Below are positions 1 to 7,747 of a DNA stretch of 37,795 nucleotides, one piece after another. A program made the translations under genes and the position numbers. The stretch comes from Pseudomonadota bacterium. Its GTDB lineage: Bacteria; Pseudomonadota; Gammaproteobacteria; Burkholderiales; Thiobacillaceae. The stretch covers positions 1-37,795 of the forward strand of contig JAKBJA010000023.1 of the NCBI GenBank assembly GCA_021836225.1. The letters are read 5' to 3'. The notes under the pieces were generated by a model. The model saw only the letters and a program-made list of their open reading frames with translations. It had not been told where the DNA came from and did no database searches. How positions within the stretch are numbered: position 1 is the first letter of the stretch; the number at the start of each line of letters is the position of its first letter.

Positions 1-764
1 GCTTCCTCTCGGCGCTGCTGATCGTCAACTTCGTTGCGGTTCCGCTGGTGGTACTCGGGCTGATCCAGTTCCTTCCTGCCCATCCGGCCCTTCACTTCGC
101 CGTGCTGCTGGTATTGCTGGCGCCCTGTATCGATTACGTCGTCGTATTTACGCACCTGGGGCGGGGAGACGCGAAGCTCATCCTCGCGACAACGCCGATT
201 TTGCTCATCGCGCAAATAGTGCTGCTGCCCGTTTATATCGGGCTGTTTCTCGGACCCGGGGCGGCGGATCTGGTGCAGGCAAGCCCCTTCCTGCACGCGT
301 TCTTCTGGCTGATTGCCCTCCCCCTTGTGCTCGCCGGGGCAACCCTGTACTGGGTCGCCCGCCGCGCGTCGGGCAGGCGGGTCGAGGGGGCGATGGGATG
401 GCTGCCGGTCCCGCTGATGGCGCTGGTGCTGGCGCTGGTATTCGCGGCCGTCGCGCCGCGCATCGGCGCCGCCTCGGCCGATGTTGCCCGGACGGTGCCG
501 ATTTATGCGGCATTCGCGATCGCCATGCCGCTCGTGGCCTATGCGGTGGGCAAACTTCTTCGACTCGATGTCGGCGCGGGGCGCGCCCTGGCCTTCAGCG
601 CGGGCACCCGCAATTCCCTGGTGGTCTTGCCGCTGGCATTCGCCGTCCCCGGTGGCGGCGCCCTCATCCCGGCGGTGGTGGTGACGCAAACCCTGGTCGA
701 ACTCGTCAGCGAGCTCGTCTATGTGCGCTGGATACCGCGTTTGATTAAAACGACGGAGGAATAA
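1..764 (+). CDS. ACR3/bile-acid:Na+ symporter-like permease, 5' end missing
   Basis: The reading frame is open from nt 3 and runs into the window from the left, so the N-terminus is missing and the ATG at 48 is internal. The visible ~250 residues form about seven hydrophobic segments separated by short charged loops. The segments around LLAPCIDYVVVFTHLGRGD and SAGTRNSLVVLPLAFA resemble the conserved halves of arsenite permeases of the ACR3/BASS superfamily, in which such G-T-R-N and C-x-D stretches line the transport path. Arsenite export is the family expectation, but related members carry other anions. The stop lies 4 nt before the metal ATPase start, and the Shine-Dalgarno GGAGGA (755-760) of that ATPase lies in this gene's last codons, so the two are probably co-transcribed. 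No arsR or arsC is visible here, so the substrate stays open. Confidence 0.75.
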   Translation, partial: FLSALLIVNFVAVPLVVLGLIQFLPAHPALHFAVLLVLLAPCIDYVVVFTHLGRGDAKLILATTPILLIAQIVLLPVYIGLFLGPGAADLVQASPFLHAFFWLIALPLVLAGATLYWVARRASGRRVEGAMGWLPVPLMALVLALVFAAVAPRIGAASADVARTVPIYAAFAIAMPLVAYAVGKLLRLDVGAGRALAFSAGTRNSLVVLPLAFAVPGGGALIPAVVVTQTLVELVSELVYVRWIPRLIKTTEE

Positions 765-768
765 CCGC

Positions 769-3090
769 ATGGCCGAAAAACTCAAACTGGACTTGTCCCT
801 GGTCCTGCCGGAAATCCCCGACGAGCGCGACGCCTGCGTCGGGCGGCTGACCGATCTGCTGCAGGCCGAAGGGCTGGAAAAGGTCCACCTCATCCGCGAG
901 GACGGCAGCGCCCGCCTCTGCCTGCATTACGATCCGCAGCGCTTCAGCGTGAGCCGGGTGCGCGAGCTGGCACAGGCGGCCGGGGCAAAAATCGGCAACC
1001 GCTATCGTCACGAGAGCCTGCGCATCGACGGCATGGACTGCGGCACCTGTGCCACCGTGATCGAGCATGCCCTGCAACGCACCGACGGAGTGCTGGAAGC
1101 CTCGGTAAGCTACGCCGCTGAGCGCCTGCGCCTGGAATTCGACAGCGAGAAAATCAAGCGACCGGCGATTGTTAAGCGCATCCGTGCGCTCGGTTATGCC
1201 GTGCTGGAGGAAGGCCGTGAGGCCGGATGGTTCGCCGAGCATCGCGAGCTTATTCTGAGCGGCGTTTCCGGCCTGCTGTTGCTGACAGGCTGGCTCGCTG
1301 GGCTCGCCGACGCGCCACGCGCACTCTCGCTCGGTCTGCTGCTGGGCGCCTACGCGGCGGGCGGTTTCTACACCCTGCGCGACGCCTGGCAGAGCTTGAA
1401 AAACCGCCGCTTCGACATCGACAGCCTGATGATCGTCGCTGCGGCGGGCGCTGCGGCGTTGGGCGCCTGGGAGGAAGGCGCGCTGCTGCTGTTCCTGTTC
1501 AGCCTGGGGCATGCGCTGGAGCACTTGGCCATGGATCGGGCGCGCAAGGCGATCGAGGCGCTGGCCGACCTCGCCCCCAAAACCGCGCTGGTGCAACGGG
1601 ATGGCGCGGAGATCGAGGTGCGTGCGGAAGAATTGCTGCGCGGCGACCGGGTGGTGGTCAAGCCCGGCCAGCGCATCCCCGCCGACGGCCAGATCGCCTC
1701 TGGCGCCTCGGCGGTGGATCAGTCGCCCATCACCGGCGAATCCATGCCGGTGGACAAGCAACCGGGCGACAAGGTATTCGCCGGCACGGTCAACGGCGAG
1801 GGCGCACTGCTGGTCGAGGTTACCCGCCTCGCGCGGGAAAGCACGCTCTCGCGCATGGTGGAAATGGTGGCCGAGGCGCAGATGCAGAAGTCCCCCACCC
1901 AACGCTTCACCGACCGTTTCGAGCGGATCTTCGTGCCTGCGGTACTAATCGGCGCCGCACTACTCATCGTGCTGCCGCCGCTGTTCGGCTTTCCCTTCGC
2001 CGAATCCTTCTACCGTGCCATGGCGGTGCTGGTGGCGGCCTCCCCCTGCGCACTGGCCATCGCCACGCCTTCGGCGGTGCTGTCCGGCATCGCGCGCGCC
2101 GCGCGCGGCGGCGTGCTGATCAAGGGCGGCGCGCACCTGGAAAATCTCGGCGTGCTCACGGCCATCGCCTTCGACAAGACCGGCACCCTGACCGTCGGCA
2201 AGCCGAAGGTGACCGACGTCGTCGCCGTCAGCGGCGACGAGGCCCGCCTGCTAATCGTGGCCGCCGCCGTGGAAAGCCGCAGCGCGCATCCGCTGGCGCA
2301 GGCGGTAGTGGCGGAGGCGAAGCAGCGTGGTTTAAGTTGGGGTGAAGCCGGTGAGGTTGAAGCCGTGACCGGGAAAGGATTGCGCGCCGAGTTCGATGGA
2401 AAAAAAGTTGCCATCGGCAACGCCAAGTTATTTGACGGCGAAACCATTCCCGACGCGATTCAGCAGCACGCAGAGCGCCTGCAGACGGAAGGCAAAACCA
2501 TCATGCTGATTCAGGCGGACGGGCAGTTCCTCGGCGTCGTGGCCCTGGCCGACACCCCGCGCGAGGGGGTCAAGCAGGTGCTGGAACGCCTGCACCGCAC
2601 CGGCATCCGCAAGACCATCATGCTCACCGGCGACAACGAACGCGTGGGCCGGGCCATCGCCGACGCGGTGGGCCTCGACGAAGTGAAGGCGGGCCTGTTG
2701 CCGGAAGACAAGGTCAAAGCCATGGAGGAACTCGGGCAACGCTACGGCCAAGTCGCGATGGTTGGCGACGGCGTCAACGACGCCCCGGCCATGGCGCGCG
2801 CCACAGTCGGCATCGCCATGGGCGGTGCCGGTACCGACGTGGCCTTGGAAGCCGCCGACGTGGCGCTGATGGCCGACGATCTCTCCAAGCTGCCGTTCGC
2901 CGTGGCCTTGAGCCGCGCATCACGACGCATCATTCAGCAGAACCTGTGGGTTTCGCTTGGCGTGGTGACTTTGCTGATCCCCGCCACTTTGCTTGGCTGG
3001 GCAGGGATCGGCGTGGCGGTGCTGATCCACGAAGGATCGACCGTGGTTGTAGTGGTGAACGCCTTGCGTTTGCTGGCCTATCGTGGATGA
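769..3090 (+). CDS. Heavy-metal P1B-type ATPase, P1B-4-like with SPC and HEGST motifs
   Basis: A 773-residue inner-membrane metal exporter. Residues 1-80 look like a heavy-metal-associated (HMA) fold without the Cys pair; residues 85-150 are a second HMA domain with the metal motif GMDCGTC (Cys91, Cys94). Then come the membrane segments, the actuator motif TGES, the membrane metal site Ser425-Pro426-Cys427, the phosphorylation motif DKTGT (Asp469), the HP motif (SAHPLAQA), the hinge GDGVND, and HEGST at 754-758 in the last membrane region. SPC instead of CPC together with HEG(S/G)T is the signature of the P1B-4 subgroup (Co, Fe(II), sometimes Zn or Ni export). P1B-4 proteins usually lack N-terminal metal-binding domains, so the HMA pair is unusual. 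GGAGGA 8 nt before ATG supports the start. The next gene begins at or across the stop. Confidence 0.93.
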   Translation: MAEKLKLDLSLVLPEIPDERDACVGRLTDLLQAEGLEKVHLIREDGSARLCLHYDPQRFSVSRVRELAQAAGAKIGNRYRHESLRIDGMDCGTCATVIEHALQRTDGVLEASVSYAAERLRLEFDSEKIKRPAIVKRIRALGYAVLEEGREAGWFAEHRELILSGVSGLLLLTGWLAGLADAPRALSLGLLLGAYAAGGFYTLRDAWQSLKNRRFDIDSLMIVAAAGAAALGAWEEGALLLFLFSLGHALEHLAMDRARKAIEALADLAPKTALVQRDGAEIEVRAEELLRGDRVVVKPGQRIPADGQIASGASAVDQSPITGESMPVDKQPGDKVFAGTVNGEGALLVEVTRLARESTLSRMVEMVAEAQMQKSPTQRFTDRFERIFVPAVLIGAALLIVLPPLFGFPFAESFYRAMAVLVAASPCALAIATPSAVLSGIARAARGGVLIKGGAHLENLGVLTAIAFDKTGTLTVGKPKVTDVVAVSGDEARLLIVAAAVESRSAHPLAQAVVAEAKQRGLSWGEAGEVEAVTGKGLRAEFDGKKVAIGNAKLFDGETIPDAIQQHAERLQTEGKTIMLIQADGQFLGVVALADTPREGVKQVLERLHRTGIRKTIMLTGDNERVGRAIADAVGLDEVKAGLLPEDKVKAMEELGQRYGQVAMVGDGVNDAPAMARATVGIAMGGAGTDVALEAADVALMADDLSKLPFAVALSRASRRIIQQNLWVSLGVVTLLIPATLLGWAGIGVAVLIHEGSTVVVVVNALRLLAYRG

Positions 3091-3091
3091 A

Positions 3092-4141
3092 ATGAGCAAT
3101 GCACGTTCGGCCATCTGGCCAGCCCTGGGCGCTGCCGCGCTGTTCGGCGCCAGCACGCCGCTGGTCAAGCTGCTGGTGGGCGAATTGCCGTTCCTGCTGC
3201 TGGCCGGGCTGCTTTATACGGGCAGTGGACTGGGGCTGGCTGTGATCCGCCTGCTGCGGGATCGCGGCTGGAAACCGAGCGGGCTCGCGCCGGGCGAATG
3301 GCGCTGGCTCGGCGGCGCCATCGTCTTCGGCGGTGTGCTGGGGCCGACCCTGCTGGTGCTCGGGCTCAGCCATACCGATGCGGGTGCCGCCTCCCTCATG
3401 CTCAACCTGGAAGCGGTCTTCACGGCCGTGCTGGCCTGGGTGATCTTCAAGGAAAACGCCGACAGCCGCATCGTGCTCGGCATGCTGCTCATCGTCGCGG
3501 GCGGCGCGGTGCTCGCCTGGCCCGCCGCCGGCAGCGCGTCCCCGAACGGGATCGGTCCCCTGGCCATCGCCGCCGCCTGCGTGTGCTGGGCCATCGACAA
3601 CAACCTGACGCGCCGGGTTTCCGGCTCGGATGCCCTGTTTATCGCCGGGGCAAAGGGGTGGACGGCAGGCGTCGTCAACACCAGCCTCGCCTTGTTATTG
3701 GGCGCATCCTTGCCCGCCTGGTCCACCGCGGGCGCAGCCATGGCCGTGGGCCTGCTGGGCTATGGCCTGAGCCTGGTTCTCTTTGTGCAGGCGCTGCGGA
3801 ATTTGGGCACGGCCCGCACCGGCGCTTATTTCTCCACGGCACCCTTCATCGGTGCCGCCATCGCCATCCTGCTGTTGGGCGAACCGACGCCTGCGCCGTT
3901 CTGGGTCGCCGCCTGCCTGATGGGGATTGGGGTCTGGCTGCATCTGACCGAGCGTCACGAGCATGTACACACGCATGAGCCGCTCGAACACACCCATCCG
4001 CACGTTCACGACGCGCATCACCAGCACGAGCACGATTTCGACTGGGATGGCACCGAGCCGCACAGCCATCAGCACAGGCATGCGGCCATAACCCACAAAC
4101 ATCCCCATTTTCCGGACACCCATCACCGCCATGGGCATTGA
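3092..4141 (+). CDS. EamA/DMT-family transporter with a His-rich C-terminal tail
   Basis: About ten hydrophobic segments in two similar halves, with the N-terminal signature WPALGAAALFGASTPLVKLL, identify a drug/metabolite-transporter (EamA) permease in the inner membrane. The last 66 residues are a hydrophilic tail with 24 histidines, many as H-x-H, mixed with acidic residues; such a tail would bind Zn, Ni, Co or Cu in the cytoplasm or periplasm. The ATG at 3092 is 1 nt after the TGA of the ATPase; a GTG at 3083 in the same frame would overlap it by 8 nt. I prefer the ATG because homologous N-termini begin near M-S-N. Its position behind a P1B-4 ATPase and an ACR3-like permease suggests a metal-stress role. 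EamA members transport varied small molecules, so the actual substrate is unknown. No clear terminator follows. Confidence 0.88.
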   Translation: MSNARSAIWPALGAAALFGASTPLVKLLVGELPFLLLAGLLYTGSGLGLAVIRLLRDRGWKPSGLAPGEWRWLGGAIVFGGVLGPTLLVLGLSHTDAGAASLMLNLEAVFTAVLAWVIFKENADSRIVLGMLLIVAGGAVLAWPAAGSASPNGIGPLAIAAACVCWAIDNNLTRRVSGSDALFIAGAKGWTAGVVNTSLALLLGASLPAWSTAGAAMAVGLLGYGLSLVLFVQALRNLGTARTGAYFSTAPFIGAAIAILLLGEPTPAPFWVAACLMGIGVWLHLTERHEHVHTHEPLEHTHPHVHDAHHQHEHDFDWDGTEPHSHQHRHAAITHKHPHFPDTHHRHGH

Positions 4142-4218
4142 GCCCGAACCATTGCCAGCGCATTGCATTGGAATATTCCGACCCACAACAGCGCCTGTTG
4201 ACCTCGTATAACAGCGAC

Positions 4219-4503
4219 TCAAACGAACGTCACGACTACGAGCCAGCCCGCAGCAATGACAGTAGTGAGAAAGTTTCGATCTGGTGCACGCCAAAGTGCG
4301 GCGAACAGGAAAAGATTGTAGGGCATCGGTGCCAAGTGCAAGGCAACAGCAAACCCAGCATGAGCACCTTGGATGATTGCGGCCAAGGCCAGGATGGTTG
4401 CAATAAGATTGACCAAAGTGCCGACACCAAGCATGTCTCGCCAGAGCAGCACTGCCAAGGGGACCCGGCCATACCACCGGCGCGAAAAGTACTGGCCAAG
4501 CAT
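4219..4503 (-). CDS. Small membrane protein of unknown function
   Basis: A 94-residue protein with a basic N-terminus (Met-Leu-Gly-Gln-Tyr-Phe-Ser-Arg-Arg) and about three hydrophobic stretches (approximately residues 28-48, 52-72 and 80-94), so probably an inner-membrane protein. The ATG at 4503 has AGGA 7 nt upstream, a good ribosome-binding site. Its start codon directly follows the TAG of an upstream open fragment that resembles the C-terminus of a CorC/HlyC protein (see 4504-4668), so it may once have been the second gene of that operon. It converges on the EamA gene, with 77 nt between the stops that contain no obvious terminator. I recognise no functional domain. It is probably real, given the strong start signal and membrane-like composition. 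Confidence 0.55.
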   Translation of the reverse strand: MLGQYFSRRWYGRVPLAVLLWRDMLGVGTLVNLIATILALAAIIQGAHAGFAVALHLAPMPYNLFLFAALWRAPDRNFLTTVIAAGWLVVVTFV

Positions 4504-4668
4504 CTAGTATTCCTGCTCTGGCTCGCTCAGAGTTCGGGAGATGCAGACCCGTTCGACGCGACGATTGGATATTTCCAGGACATCGAAGCGGAAATCGCCA
4601 GCGATCTTCGGACCAGCGTCGCCTTTAGCCGAGGAACGGTCATCCGTCGCTGCCACTCTGGCAGCCTG
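4504..4668 (-). pseudogene. Truncated 3' remnant of a CorC/HlyC-type gene
   Basis: On the minus strand an open stretch of 54 codons ends in TAG immediately before the ATG of the 94-residue gene. Its middle reads GDFRFDVLEISNRRVERVCI. This matches the pattern of the C-terminal CorC_HlyC domain, where an F-x-V-L strand is followed by a basic R-R-V/I-x-x-V strand; the intact paralogue in this window has WRFEVVDLDGKRIDKILA at the same place. Upstream the frame meets a TAG (4671-4669), and no start codon with a ribosome-binding site is seen. No DUF21 or CBS domain is present. I infer that the body of the gene was deleted, leaving the last domain. The match is short, so a chance resemblance is possible. 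Confidence 0.45.
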
Positions 4669-4740
4669 CTATTGGCCGCGGCCATTCGAGCCTGCGCACC
4701 TGTCAGGCGCGCGAGTCCGTGAACGAATCAATCGTGCGGA

Positions 4741-5073
4741 TCAGGCAGCGACGACTTCGACCATCGACAGGTCAAGCCAGACGCGGCCCGCTTCGACCTT
4801 GATGGGAAATTCGCGCGCACAGCCGTGATCCGGCGCCACCGCGCAGCCGGAGTCGAGCTCGATGTTCCAGTTGTGCATCGGACAGGTCACCTTCCTGCCG
4901 TGCACGATACCCTGCGACAGCGGTCCCCCCTTGTGCGGGCAGCGGTCCTCCAGCGCGAGCACTTCATCGTCGGCGGTGCGGAACACGGCGATATCGAGCG
5001 TGCCGTGGCGCACCACGCGGGCGCCGAGTTTGGGGATGTCGTTCACATCCAGGATGTCGGTCCATTGGTTCAT
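4741..5073 (-). CDS. nirD: Assimilatory nitrite reductase small subunit
   Basis: A 110-residue Rieske-type [2Fe-2S] protein, the small subunit of NAD(P)H-dependent siroheme nitrite reductase (nitrite to ammonium, cytoplasm). Both Rieske cluster boxes are present: CPHKGG and CPMHNW, each giving one Cys and one His. The protein is the normal length for NirD. It starts 9 nt after the nirB stop, and the stop TAA of nirB merges with the Shine-Dalgarno as TAAGGAG, 5 nt before the ATG, so translation is probably coupled. In many NirD proteins the Cys/His ligands are lost; here they are kept, so a cluster is expected. The next minus-strand feature is the corC-like remnant, and no clear U-tract terminator is visible after the gene. 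Confidence 0.95.
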   Translation of the reverse strand: MNQWTDILDVNDIPKLGARVVRHGTLDIAVFRTADDEVLALEDRCPHKGGPLSQGIVHGRKVTCPMHNWNIELDSGCAVAPDHGCAREFPIKVEAGRVWLDLSMVEVVAA

Positions 5074-5082
5074 GTCGGCTCC

Positions 5083-7539
5083 TTACGCGGCGATGGTTTC
5101 GAATTCATGTTTGAGCTTGCCTTCCTTGGCGCGCTCGACCCACGGGTCGCGCTCGACCGACAGCGCGAACAGCAGGCGCTCGTACAGCGCGCGCCGGCCT
5201 TCGTTGTCGTCGAGGATTTTCTTCTTCACGTAGTCGAGGCCGACGCGCTCGAGGTAGTGCACGGTGCGGTCGAGGTACCGTGCCTCTTCGCGGTACAGCT
5301 GCAGGAAGGCGCCGGAGTATTCGAGCACCTCGTCGGGCGTCTTCACCTTGACCAGGAACTGCGCGACCTCGGTCTTGATGCCGCCGTTGCCGCCGACATA
5401 GATCTCCCAGCCGGAATCGACGCCGATGATGCCGACGTCCTTGATCGCGACTTCGGCGCAGTTGCGCGGGCAGCCCGACACGGCGAGCTTGACCTTGTGC
5501 GGCGCCCACATCTTGAAGAACACCTTCTCGAGGTCGATGCCCATCTGGGTCGAATCCTGGGTGCCGAAGCGGCACCATTCGGAACCGACGCAGGTCTTCA
5601 CCGTGCGCAGCGCCTTGCCGTAGGCGTGGCCCGAAGGCATGTCGAGGTCGGCCCACACCTTGGGCAGGTCTTCCTTTTTCACGCCGAGCAGATCGATGCG
5701 CTGGCCGCCGGTGACCTTGACCGAGGGAATGGCGTATTTCTCGGCGACATCGGCGATGCGGCGCAATTCAGACGGCGTGGTCTGCCCGCCCCACATGCGC
5801 GGGATCACCGAGTAGGTGCCGTCGCGCTGGATGTTGGCGTGGGCGCGCTCGTTGATGAAGCGCGACTGCGGGTCGTCCTCGGCTTCGCCCGGCCAGGTGG
5901 AGATCAGGTAGTAGTTGAGCGCCGGACGGCAGCTGGCGCAGCCGTTTGGCGTGCGCCATTCCATGAAGTCCATCACCTGCGGGATCGTCAGCAGCTTGTT
6001 CTGGCGGATCGCGTCGCGCACCGCTTCGTGGGTGTGGTCGGTACAGCCGCACATCGATTTCGTCTTCGGCGCAGCCGAATAGTCGCCGCCCGCGGTCACC
6101 GCCAGGATCTGCTCGACGAGACCCGTACAGGAGCCGCACGAGGAGGATGCCTTGGTGTGCTTGCGCACATCCTCCAGCGTGAACAGGCCCTTCTCGCGGA
6201 TCGCCTTGACGATGTCGCCCTTGCACACGCCGTTGCAGCCGCACACCTCCATGTCGTCGGTCATGGTCGCGGCCTTGTTGATGCCCTGGTGGCCGAGGTT
6301 GCCGCAGTGATCCTGGCCGAACATCAGGTGGTCGCGCAGCTCGGACACGTCCTTGCCGTCGCGCAGCAGCGAGAAATACCAGGCGCCGTCGACGGTGTCT
6401 CCGTACATCACGCCGCCGACCAGCTTGTTATCCTTGAGGACGAGCTTCTTGTAGACGCCGCCGATCGGGTCGGAATAGAGGATGGCCTCGGTGCCCTCGC
6501 CGCCGATGAAGTCGCCGGCGGAAAAGAGGTCGATGCCGGTGACCTTGAGCTTGGTCGAGGTGACCGAGCCCTGGTAGCGGCCGATGCCGTAATGCGCCAG
6601 GTGATTGGCGCACACCTTGGCCTGCTCGAACAGCGGCGCGACCAGGCCGTAGGCGGTGCCGCGATGCGCGGCGCACTCGCCGATGGAGTAGATGCGCGGG
6701 TCGAAGGTCTGCATCGTGTCGTTGACCACGATGCCGCGGTTGCAGTGCAGGCCGGCCGATTCGGCGAGCTCGGTATTGGGGCGGATGCCGACGGCCATCA
6801 CGACCAGATCGGCCGGCGCGCTGTCGCCGTCCTTGAATTTGATCGCGGCCACTCTTCCGGACTCGCCCTTGACGAGTTCGGCGGTCTGCTTCTGCAGCAG
6901 GAACTTCATGCCTTTCGCTTCCAGGCTCCTCTGCAGCAGGCGCGCGGCGGGTTCGTCGAGCTGGCGCTCCATCAGCCACGGCCCGATGTGCACCACGGTC
7001 ACGTCCATGCCGCGCTTCATCAGGCCGTTGGCGGCCTCCAGCCCCAACAGGCCGCCGCCGATGACGACCGCGTGGCGATACTGGCTGGCGGCACGGATCA
7101 TCGCGTCGACGTCGGCAATGTCGCGGAAGCTGATGACGCCATCCAAATCGGCGCCCGGCACCGGCAGGATGAAAGGATTGGAGCCGGTGGCGAGCAGCAG
7201 GCGGTCGTAGCCGGCGCGGGTGCCGTCGTCGGCTTCGACCGCGCGTGCCTTGCGATCGATCTTCACCACCTTCTTGCCCAGGTGCAGGGTGATGTTGTTG
7301 TCCTGATACCAGTCGAGCGGGTTCAGCACGATGTCGTCGACCGTCTGCTCGCCTGCCAGCACCGGGGAGAGCAGGATGCGGTTGTAGTTGGGGTGCGGCT
7401 CAGCGCCGAACACCGTGATGTCGTACAGATCGGGCGCCAGCTTCAGCAGTTCTTCCAGCGTGCGCACCCCGGCCATGCCGTTGCCGACCATCACGAGCTT
7501 CATCTTGGGACCCTGTCCCATGGGCGTACTCATATCCAT
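5083..7539 (-). CDS. nirB: Assimilatory nitrite reductase large subunit
   Basis: An 818-residue cytoplasmic NAD(P)H nitrite reductase. In order: an N-terminal FAD/NAD(P) pyridine-nucleotide oxidoreductase module (VMVGNGMAGVRTLEELL near the N-terminus, a second GGGLLGLEAANGL nucleotide fold near residue 155); two BFD-like [2Fe-2S] segments (CGCNGVC with CGSC, then CGC with NGCASC); a nitrite/sulfite reductase ferredoxin-like half domain; and a siroheme-[4Fe-4S] domain with CVGSEWCRFG and GCPRNC supplying the four cluster Cys. Electrons flow NAD(P)H to FAD to the Fe-S clusters to siroheme, reducing nitrite by six electrons. The ATG at 7539 has GGAG 8 nt upstream; Met3, Met7 and Met13 are alternatives. 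nirD follows at 9 nt. A sigma-54-type site at 7616-7631 and an NtrC-like dyad at 7708-7722 suggest nitrogen control. Confidence 0.96.
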   Translation of the reverse strand: MDMSTPMGQGPKMKLVMVGNGMAGVRTLEELLKLAPDLYDITVFGAEPHPNYNRILLSPVLAGEQTVDDIVLNPLDWYQDNNITLHLGKKVVKIDRKARAVEADDGTRAGYDRLLLATGSNPFILPVPGADLDGVISFRDIADVDAMIRAASQYRHAVVIGGGLLGLEAANGLMKRGMDVTVVHIGPWLMERQLDEPAARLLQRSLEAKGMKFLLQKQTAELVKGESGRVAAIKFKDGDSAPADLVVMAVGIRPNTELAESAGLHCNRGIVVNDTMQTFDPRIYSIGECAAHRGTAYGLVAPLFEQAKVCANHLAHYGIGRYQGSVTSTKLKVTGIDLFSAGDFIGGEGTEAILYSDPIGGVYKKLVLKDNKLVGGVMYGDTVDGAWYFSLLRDGKDVSELRDHLMFGQDHCGNLGHQGINKAATMTDDMEVCGCNGVCKGDIVKAIREKGLFTLEDVRKHTKASSSCGSCTGLVEQILAVTAGGDYSAAPKTKSMCGCTDHTHEAVRDAIRQNKLLTIPQVMDFMEWRTPNGCASCRPALNYYLISTWPGEAEDDPQSRFINERAHANIQRDGTYSVIPRMWGGQTTPSELRRIADVAEKYAIPSVKVTGGQRIDLLGVKKEDLPKVWADLDMPSGHAYGKALRTVKTCVGSEWCRFGTQDSTQMGIDLEKVFFKMWAPHKVKLAVSGCPRNCAEVAIKDVGIIGVDSGWEIYVGGNGGIKTEVAQFLVKVKTPDEVLEYSGAFLQLYREEARYLDRTVHYLERVGLDYVKKKILDDNEGRRALYERLLFALSVERDPWVERAKEGKLKHEFETIAA

Positions 7540-7615
7540 TTCACCACTCCAAACGAAAGACCAAAAGTGATGACCGAGATACGCCGTTGCATTCGGTCTG
7601 CTTCAAGCAACATCT

Positions 7616-7631
7616 AGCAATCGCTATGCCA
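7616..7631 (-). promoter_or_regulatory. Sigma-54 (-24/-12) promoter candidate for nirBD
   Basis: On the minus strand the site reads TGGCATAGCGATTGCT, close to the RpoN consensus TGGCAC-N5-TTGCW with the invariant GG and GC spaced by 10 nt; only one consensus base differs in the -24 box and none in the core of the -12 box. A start near 7604 would give a leader of about 65 nt before nirB. Sigma-54 control of nitrite assimilation genes through NtrC is established in several proteobacteria. The site was found by eye. Confidence 0.6.
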
Positions 7632-7707
7632 CCTGATCAGTACAGTGCCACTGCCTTGTTTTTACAGGCGTTCACGTCAGCTCATCCGAATGCTGCTCGC
7701 GCCTTGC

Positions 7708-7722
7708 GCACCATCACGGTGC
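7708..7722. promoter_or_regulatory. NtrC-like enhancer dyad
   Basis: GCACCATCACGGTGC is a perfect 5-bp inverted repeat with a 5-nt centre, matching the core of the NtrC consensus (GCACC-N5-GGTGC). Its centre lies about 110 bp upstream of the start predicted from the sigma-54 site at 7616-7631, the usual distance for an NtrC enhancer. A second half site, TGCACC, is at 7737-7742. The rest of the nirB-trpD2 gap (7540-7747) holds no gene. Confidence 0.5.
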
Positions 7723-7747
7723 CGGATCGCACAGCGTGCACCGAAAC

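Noticed and set aside
4825..7617. Long plus-strand open frame (930 codons) opposite nirB
   Set aside because: It is the antisense of a clear nirB with all cofactor motifs. The product is Val/His/Ala/Arg-rich without a recognisable domain, as expected from high-GC codon bias on the other strand.
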